From Mesorhizobium sp. (GTDB lineage Bacteria; Pseudomonadota; Alphaproteobacteria; Rhizobiales; Rhizobiaceae): a DNA stretch of 17,265 nt. Under the pieces are notes generated by a model. It had not been told where the DNA came from. It made no database searches and saw only the letters and a program-made list of their open reading frames with translations. The position numbers were made by a program, and so were the translations under genes. The DNA is taken from positions 1 to 17,265 of the forward strand of contig JAUYMV010000122.1 in NCBI GenBank assembly GCA_030698645.1. The letters run 5' to 3'. Positions 13,765 to 17,265 of this stretch are shown piece by piece (position 1 is the first letter of the stretch; each line of letters begins with the position of its first letter).

Positions 13765-15207
13765 CTATTCGGCGGCCTCGGCCGCCGGAATGGATGCGCC
13801 GGGCAATGCCAGCCAGGCGCGGCAGTCGGCGAGCGCGCGCGCGGCCATCGCCTTCTTGCGGGCGACCGACTTGTCCTTGCCGCGGAAGCGGCCGCCGAAA
13901 TCGTCGGGCTTCAGCTTGGTGCCGGGGGCGAGCGGCGGAAACAGGCCGAAATTGACGTTCATCGGCTGGAAGGAGCGTTTTCCCGGCTCGTCCTCGGAGA
14001 CGATGTGGCCGCCGGTGATGTGATTGAGCAATGCGCCGAAGGCGGTGGTGACCGGCGGCAGTCCGGCTGCGCGTCCGAGCCGTTCCGCGGCGGCGAAACG
14101 GCCGGCGAGCAGGCCGATGGCGGCGCTCTCGACATAGCCCTCGCAGCCGGTGATCTGCCCGGCGAACCGTAAGCCGGGGCGCACCTTCAACTGCAGGTCG
14201 GGGCCGAGCAGGGTCGGCGAGTTGAGATAGGTGTTGCGGTGGAGGCCGCCGAGACGCGCGAATTCGGCGTTCCCGAGGCCGGGAATCATGCGCAAGATGC
14301 GCGTCTGCTCGCCATGCTTCAGCTTGGTCTGGAAGCCGACCATGTTGTAGAGCGTGCCGAGCGCATTGTCCTGGCGCAGCTGCACGACAGCGTAAGCCTT
14401 GACTGACGGATTATGCGCGTTGGTCAGGCCCATCGGCTTCATCGGACCGTGGCGCAGCGTCTCGACGCCGCGCTCGGCCATGATCTCGATCGGCAGGCAG
14501 CCGTCGAAATAGGGCGTGCCTTCCCATTCCTTGAATTCGGTCTTGGCGCCGTCGTTGAGCGCCTGGACGAAGGCCAGATACTGGTCCTTGTCCATCGGGC
14601 AGTTGATGTAGTCCTTGCCGGTGCCGCCCGGCCCGACCTTGTCGTAGCGCGACTGGAACCAGCAGACATTCATGTCGATCGAGTCGAAATGCACGATCGG
14701 CGCGATGGCGTCGAAGAAGGCGAGCGCATCGGCGCCGGTCGCCTCGGCGATGGCGGCGGCGAGCGAAGGGGCGGTGAGCGGTCCGGTCGCGACGATCGCC
14801 TGGTCCCAGTCCGCCGGCGGCAGGCCGGTGACTTCCTCGCGGGCGATCTCGATCAGCGGATGCGCCTGGATGCGGGCCGTCACGGCTTCGGCGAACCCGT
14901 CGCGGTCGACGGCGAGCGCGCCGCCGGCCGGCACCTGGTGCGCGTCGGCGGACGCCATGATCAGCGACCCGGCAAGCCGCATCTCGGCGTGCAGCAGGCC
15001 GACGGCATTGCTTTCGGCGTCGTCGGAGCGAAACGAATTGGAGCAGACGAGTTCCGCGAGGCTGTCGGTCTTGTGCGCATCGGTGCCGCGCACGGGGCGC
15101 ATCTCGTGCAGGATGACCGGGACGCCGGCCGAAGCGATCTGCCAAGCCGCCTCGGAACCGGCCAGGCCGCCGCCGACGATGTGAACGGGTTTCATGGTCA
15201 TCGCCAT
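13765..15207 (-). CDS. trmFO: Methylenetetrahydrofolate-tRNA (uracil-5-)-methyltransferase TrmFO
   Basis: TrmFO makes 5-methyluridine at position 54 of tRNA using methylenetetrahydrofolate and FADH2. The protein is about 480 residues, slightly longer than most. It begins with the FAD-binding [14 protein letters not shown], followed by HEMRP and the block [11 protein letters not shown], whose Cys is family-conserved. A second conserved Cys lies in [12 protein letters not shown]. The C-terminal [22 protein letters not shown] and [11 protein letters not shown] are diagnostic. Three Met codons are possible starts (15207, 15201, 15195); none has a strong Shine-Dalgarno. I used the longest, and the shortest gives [10 protein letters not shown]. 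The frame is open further upstream, but that would overlap the divergent lipoprotein gene. Enzymes of this family are typical of alphaproteobacteria and Firmicutes, in contrast to SAM-dependent TrmA. Confidence 0.95.
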   Translation of the reverse strand: MAMTMKPVHIVGGGLAGSEAAWQIASAGVPVILHEMRPVRGTDAHKTDSLAELVCSNSFRSDDAESNAVGLLHAEMRLAGSLIMASADAHQVPAGGALAVDRDGFAEAVTARIQAHPLIEIAREEVTGLPPADWDQAIVATGPLTAPSLAAAIAEATGADALAFFDAIAPIVHFDSIDMNVCWFQSRYDKVGPGGTGKDYINCPMDKDQYLAFVQALNDGAKTEFKEWEGTPYFDGCLPIEIMAERGVETLRHGPMKPMGLTNAHNPSVKAYAVVQLRQDNALGTLYNMVGFQTKLKHGEQTRILRMIPGLGNAEFARLGGLHRNTYLNSPTLLGPDLQLKVRPGLRFAGQITGCEGYVESAAIGLLAGRFAAAERLGRAAGLPPVTTAFGALLNHITGGHIVSEDEPGKRSFQPMNVNFGLFPPLAPGTKLKPDDFGGRFRGKDKSVARKKAMAARALADCRAWLALPGASIPAAEAAE

Positions 15208-15301
15208 GAGATAGTCCGCCGTGGCCGCGAAGGCAACGCCTCGGCAAGGCGGCGATTGCAAGCGCGCCGCGCTGCAATTACGATGGGCCATGGGGATTTC
15301 A

Positions 15302-15901
15302 ATGACAACGACTTCGGCGCTGGCCGCCGTGCTTCTCGCCAGCCTCGCCGGCTGCACATCCGTTTCATCCAACTATGGCGTCGTCGTCAAGCAGACCAAC
15401 TCCGCGCGGCTGATGATTTGCCACGGCTTCGACTGCCGGAACCAGACCAAGCTGGATCTCTCGGAGGCCGACTCCGCGCGCTTCAAGGCGATCATGGCGA
15501 AGGGCGCCGCCTCGGCGGAGTCCGAGCGCGCGGCGATCGCCAAGGCGGTGAGCTATTTCGAGGATCGCGCCGGCCAGGCGATCGGCATCCGCGACACCGC
15601 CAAGTCGACCATCGCCCAGTCCGGCCGCATGGGACAGATGGACTGCATCGACGAATCGACGAACACACGCACGCTGCTGCTGCATCTCGAGGCGCGCGGC
15701 CTGCTGAAGCACCACAAGGTCGAACGCAACGTGTCGCGCGGCTTCTTCGCCGACGGGCGCTATCCGCACTCGACGGCGGTGGCAAGCGACAAATCCGGCA
15801 AGAAATGGGCGATCGACAGCTGGTACGAGCCGATGGGCGCGCCGCCGGACATCATGCCGCTGTCCAAATGGCAGTCGCGCGGCGTCCTGGGCGAGCGATA
15901 G
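15302..15901 (+). CDS. Hypothetical lipoprotein
   Basis: A 199-residue predicted lipoprotein of unknown function. The N-terminus [18 protein letters not shown] is a hydrophobic stretch ending in lipobox LAGC with acylated Cys18. The mature part has [14 protein letters not shown], with a closely spaced Cys pair (about 36-41), and a third Cys in [18 protein letters not shown], which may form disulphides in the periplasm. The C-terminal region [22 protein letters not shown] is conserved-looking. I recall similar proteins as uncharacterised in Hyphomicrobiales. The start at 15302 is chosen because GGGGA lies 5 bases upstream; an in-frame ATG at 15290 would add MGIS. The signal peptide lacks a basic n-region, which is odd. 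It is divergent from trmFO, with about 95 bases between them. Confidence 0.8.
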   Translation: MTTTSALAAVLLASLAGCTSVSSNYGVVVKQTNSARLMICHGFDCRNQTKLDLSEADSARFKAIMAKGAASAESERAAIAKAVSYFEDRAGQAIGIRDTAKSTIAQSGRMGQMDCIDESTNTRTLLLHLEARGLLKHHKVERNVSRGFFADGRYPHSTAVASDKSGKKWAIDSWYEPMGAPPDIMPLSKWQSRGVLGER

Positions 15902-15999
15902 GGCGGGACGGTCGCAAGCGCCGATGGCGCGGTATCGTTTGTCCGACCGACAGGCGGGCGCAATCCTGCCATGGTCCGGCCGGCGGTCGGCCGAGGCTT

Positions 16000-16042
16000 A
16001 AAACGACAACACCCGCCGGGGGAGGAGGTCCGGCGGGTGTCG
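16000..16042 (-). terminator. Intrinsic terminator ending the DUF1127 / small-RNA unit
   Basis: On the minus strand a perfect 11-base-pair stem (16030-16040 with 16009-16019) can be extended by CGAC/GTCG (16039-16042 with 16004-16007, using a three-base bulge). TTTT (16003-16000) then follows. The 10-base loop carries CCTCCTCCC, so the terminator is also the third hairpin of the small RNA. Confidence 0.8.
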
Positions 16043-16116
16043 CTGTATGTGGCCGTCATCCGGGAGGAGGTGGACTTCGGCCGTATCCCACGGGGTCTGG
16101 GAGGAGGATGACCCCG
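16004..16116 (-). ncRNA. 'Cuckoo' / CcsR-type small RNA: three hairpins with CCTCCTCCC loops
   Basis: On the minus strand, 18 bases after the DUF1127 stop, three hairpins follow in series. Hairpin 1 (16116-16091) has a perfect 7-base-pair stem CGGGGTC/GACCCCG. Hairpin 2 (16082-16051) has GGCCG/CGGCC and TCC/GGA stems around a 3x3 internal loop. Hairpin 3 (16040-16009) has an 11-base-pair stem. Each loop carries the same nine bases, CCTCCTCCC (16107-16099, 16070-16062, 16028-16020). This sequence mimics the anti-Shine-Dalgarno end of 16S rRNA. In Rhodobacter, CcsR RNAs with such loops are co-transcribed with and processed from a DUF1127 gene and act in oxidative and heat stress. Location, strand and motif all fit. 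How many mature RNAs arise cannot be told from sequence. Confidence 0.85.
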
Positions 16117-16134
16117 GCGAGATTTCGTGGTTCG

Positions 16135-16275
16135 TCAGACTGCCTTGCGGGCGACGAACGGAATATCGCTGCGGCTGATGCCAAGGTCGGTCAGTTCACG
16201 GTTCGACAGGCGGCTCAGCTCGTTCACGGTTTCCCGGTAGCGGCGCCAGTTGCGATAGTTGCGGATCAGTGTCAT
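16135..16275 (-). CDS. DUF1127 small protein (CcaF1-like)
   Basis: A 46-residue basic protein with the DUF1127 signature: MTLIRNYRNWRRYRETVNEL, then LSRLSNRELTDLGISRSDI (20-38), ending FVARKAV. Members of this family in alphaproteobacteria are small, Arg-rich RNA-binding or phosphate/carbon-metabolism-linked proteins. In Rhodobacter the homologue CcaF1 is co-transcribed with the CcsR small RNAs and affects their maturation. Here the same pairing is seen: the three CCTCCTCCC hairpins follow the stop directly. The start at 16275 is chosen because the family begins there. An upstream in-frame ATG at 16380 would lie above the probable promoter. The Shine-Dalgarno (GAGCACTGAA) is weak. Confidence 0.92.
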   Translation of the reverse strand: MTLIRNYRNWRRYRETVNELSRLSNRELTDLGISRSDIPFVARKAV

Positions 16276-16329
16276 TTCAGTGCTCGATTCGTCTTTGTTC
16301 GTTTTTCGTCTGTGTTCGTTACGAATGGA

Positions 16330-16358
16330 AGATAGGTATGCGTCCGGGGGTTGGAAAG
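16330..16358 (-). promoter_or_regulatory. Probable promoter of the DUF1127 / small-RNA unit
   Basis: On the minus strand CTTTCC (16358-16353) and CTATCT (16335-16330) are spaced by 17 bases. The extended -10, CCTATCT, fits the CYTATNT pattern I recall for heat-shock sigma factor RpoH in alphaproteobacteria, although the -35 lacks the TTG core. Either RpoH or the housekeeping sigma factor could use it. The leader would be about 48 bases. Confidence 0.5.
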
Positions 16359-16363
16359 CCCGT

Positions 16364-16380
16364 TTGTTGCATGGCAGCAA
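16364..16380. promoter_or_regulatory. Imperfect palindrome 1 (TTGTTGC-ATG-GCAGCAA)
   Basis: TTGTTGCATGGCAGCAA has 7-base arms matching at 6 positions. It starts 6 bases upstream of the DUF1127 -35 element, so a bound protein would touch RNA polymerase. The TGC-rich form resembles PhaR-type sites (polyhydroxybutyrate regulator); that likeness is from memory and weak. Confidence 0.4.
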
Positions 16381-16385
16381 TGCGG

Positions 16386-16402
16386 TTGGTGCATTGCAGC
16401 AT
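16386..16402. promoter_or_regulatory. Imperfect palindrome 2 (TTGGTGC-ATT-GCAGCAT)
   Basis: TTGGTGCATTGCAGCAT is identical to palindrome 1 at 14 of 17 positions and starts exactly 22 bases further from the DUF1127 promoter, about two helical turns, so both sites face the same side of the DNA. It lies between DUF1127 and the divergent DUF2157 gene and could affect either. Confidence 0.4.
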
Positions 16403-16519
16403 TAACGAGACATGCGACTCAGGCGGCGTCGCGCGACGATCCGGTTTCAGATCGAGGCCGACGCGGCATCATTCTGAAACACATACATAATTATCTGGCG
16501 CCGACAGGGGGGGCTCGCG

Positions 16520-17265
16520 ATGGCCGGCTACGCGGACAAGATCAGGAAAGACGTGGCGCGCTGGTCGCAGGACGGGCTGTTGTCCGGCGACGTTGCGGCC
16601 GCGCTCCTGCGCGATATCGAAAGCCGCTACGGGCGCGGTTTCAGTTTCGGTTACGTGCTCGCCATGATGGCCGCGCTCTTGTTGTGCGCGGCGCTGCTGA
16701 TCACGGTCGCGGCCAATTGGGAGGTGATTCCTCGGCTCGGCCGCGTCGCCGCGCTGTTCGCGCTGATCGCCGGCGGCTATGTCGGCGGCGCGGTGCTCAA
16801 GCAGCGCGGGCATTCCGAATATGGCGAGGCGGCCTGGCTGATCGCCGCGGCGGCCTTCGGCGGCTCGATCGCACTGATCGGCCAGATGTACCATCTCTCC
16901 GGCGACGAGACGCAGGCGATCCTCGTCTGGTGCGGCGGCACGATGCTGGCCGCGGCGGGCCTGCGGTCGCCGCTGCTGACCGTCGCCGCGGTCGCGCTGG
17001 CGACGGTCTGGCTCGGCTACCCGGTGCTCCAGTTCAGCATCGACATCTCGCACGGCTTCCTGCTGCTGATTGTCGCCTTGTGGGCTCTCTCGATGTGGAG
17101 CGGCAGCGTGGCGGCGCGGCACATGATCCTGCTGGCGCTGATCTTCTATTGCATGCTGGTGTTCATCGATAACGGCGTGCTCGCGCTGATCGCGCTTGCG
17201 ATCGGCTCGGCCGGGGTGCTCGTGGCGGCCGCGCTGCGCGGCGATGCCGTCGAACGGCTGACAGG
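16520..17265 (+). CDS. DUF2157 membrane protein, N-terminal part (3' end outside window)
   Basis: At least 248 residues are encoded and the frame runs off the window. The N-terminus (MAGYADKIRKDVARWSQDGLLSGDVAAALLRDIESRYG, about 1-38) is the short charged helical region that defines DUF2157, with the typical WxxxGLLS pattern. A row of hydrophobic segments follows: YVLAMMAALLLCAALLITVAANW (46-68), LGRVAALFALIAGGYVGGAV, AAWLIAAAAFGGSIALIGQMYHL with the family's IGQ.YHL, and others. It is therefore a polytopic inner-membrane protein of unknown function. The start at 16520 has a G-rich stretch (16507-16513) 6 bases upstream. In many bacteria a GDYXXLXY-domain protein follows this family, but that lies beyond this window. 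Confidence 0.88.
   Translation, partial: MAGYADKIRKDVARWSQDGLLSGDVAAALLRDIESRYGRGFSFGYVLAMMAALLLCAALLITVAANWEVIPRLGRVAALFALIAGGYVGGAVLKQRGHSEYGEAAWLIAAAAFGGSIALIGQMYHLSGDETQAILVWCGGTMLAAAGLRSPLLTVAAVALATVWLGYPVLQFSIDISHGFLLLIVALWALSMWSGSVAARHMILLALIFYCMLVFIDNGVLALIALAIGSAGVLVAAALRGDAVERLT

Noticed and set aside
12826..14172. Long plus-strand open frame (448 codons) opposite the crotonase and trmFO
   Set aside because: Low-complexity Gly/Arg/Asp-rich product, no ribosome-binding site, and fully antisense to two recognised genes.
15208..15372. N-terminal extension of trmFO by 55 residues
   Set aside because: It would overlap the divergent lipoprotein signal peptide, and TrmFO proteins begin just before [11 protein letters not shown].
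15902..15999. GGCCG-type inverted repeat near 15977-15993 as a terminator for the lipoprotein gene
   Set aside because: G+C-only repeat with no T-tract on the plus strand; the clear terminator nearby belongs to the minus-strand small-RNA unit.
16276..16380. Upstream start giving an 81-residue DUF1127 protein
   Set aside because: The extra 35 residues do not look like the family, and the region contains the predicted -10/-35; the normal family start is at 16275.

Overview
The window looks like chromosomal DNA from an alphaproteobacterium, most likely order Hyphomicrobiales and close to Mesorhizobium, Aminobacter or Phyllobacterium. Supporting signs are the high G+C content and strong C/G third-position bias, the order tatC-serS-surE-pcm-LysM/M23 gene-DUF815 ATPase-yajC-secDF, the fused secDF, and a folate-type trmFO. 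This placement is inference from gene content and order; no database search was possible.

Layout. 1-3678 (+): 3' end of tatC, then serS, surE and pcm, closely packed. 3780-5261 (+): an outer-membrane-type lipoprotein with two LysM domains and a LytM/M23 domain that lacks catalytic residues. A structured terminator follows at 5316-5389. 5418-6296 (-): DUF815 AAA+ ATPase. 6477-10686 (+): yajC, fused secDF, and homologues of the mitochondrial complex I assembly factors NDUFAF3 and NDUFAF6. 10799-12186 (+): a small unknown membrane-anchored protein translationally coupled to a fatty acid hydroxylase/sterol desaturase-family protein, preceded by a perfect palindrome. 12187-12799 (-): a ParD/ParE-type toxin-antitoxin pair. 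12892-15207 (-): a dienoyl-CoA isomerase-like crotonase and trmFO. 15302-15901 (+): a lipoprotein of unknown function. 16000-16275 (-): a tiny DUF1127 gene followed by three hairpins, each with CCTCCTCCC in its loop. 16520-end (+): start of a DUF2157 membrane protein.

Common themes. The left half is mostly envelope and protein-export housekeeping: Tat and Sec export, cell-wall hydrolase activation and protein repair. The two most notable points are the DUF1127 gene plus three-hairpin unit, which fits the alphaproteobacterial 'cuckoo'/CcsR small-RNA family carrying anti-Shine-Dalgarno loops, and a seryl-tRNA synthetase carrying an in-frame insertion of about 79 residues with lower G+C next to its active site. 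I saw no insertion sequence, CRISPR array, tRNA, rRNA or prophage. No gene-free stretch exceeds 300 bases.
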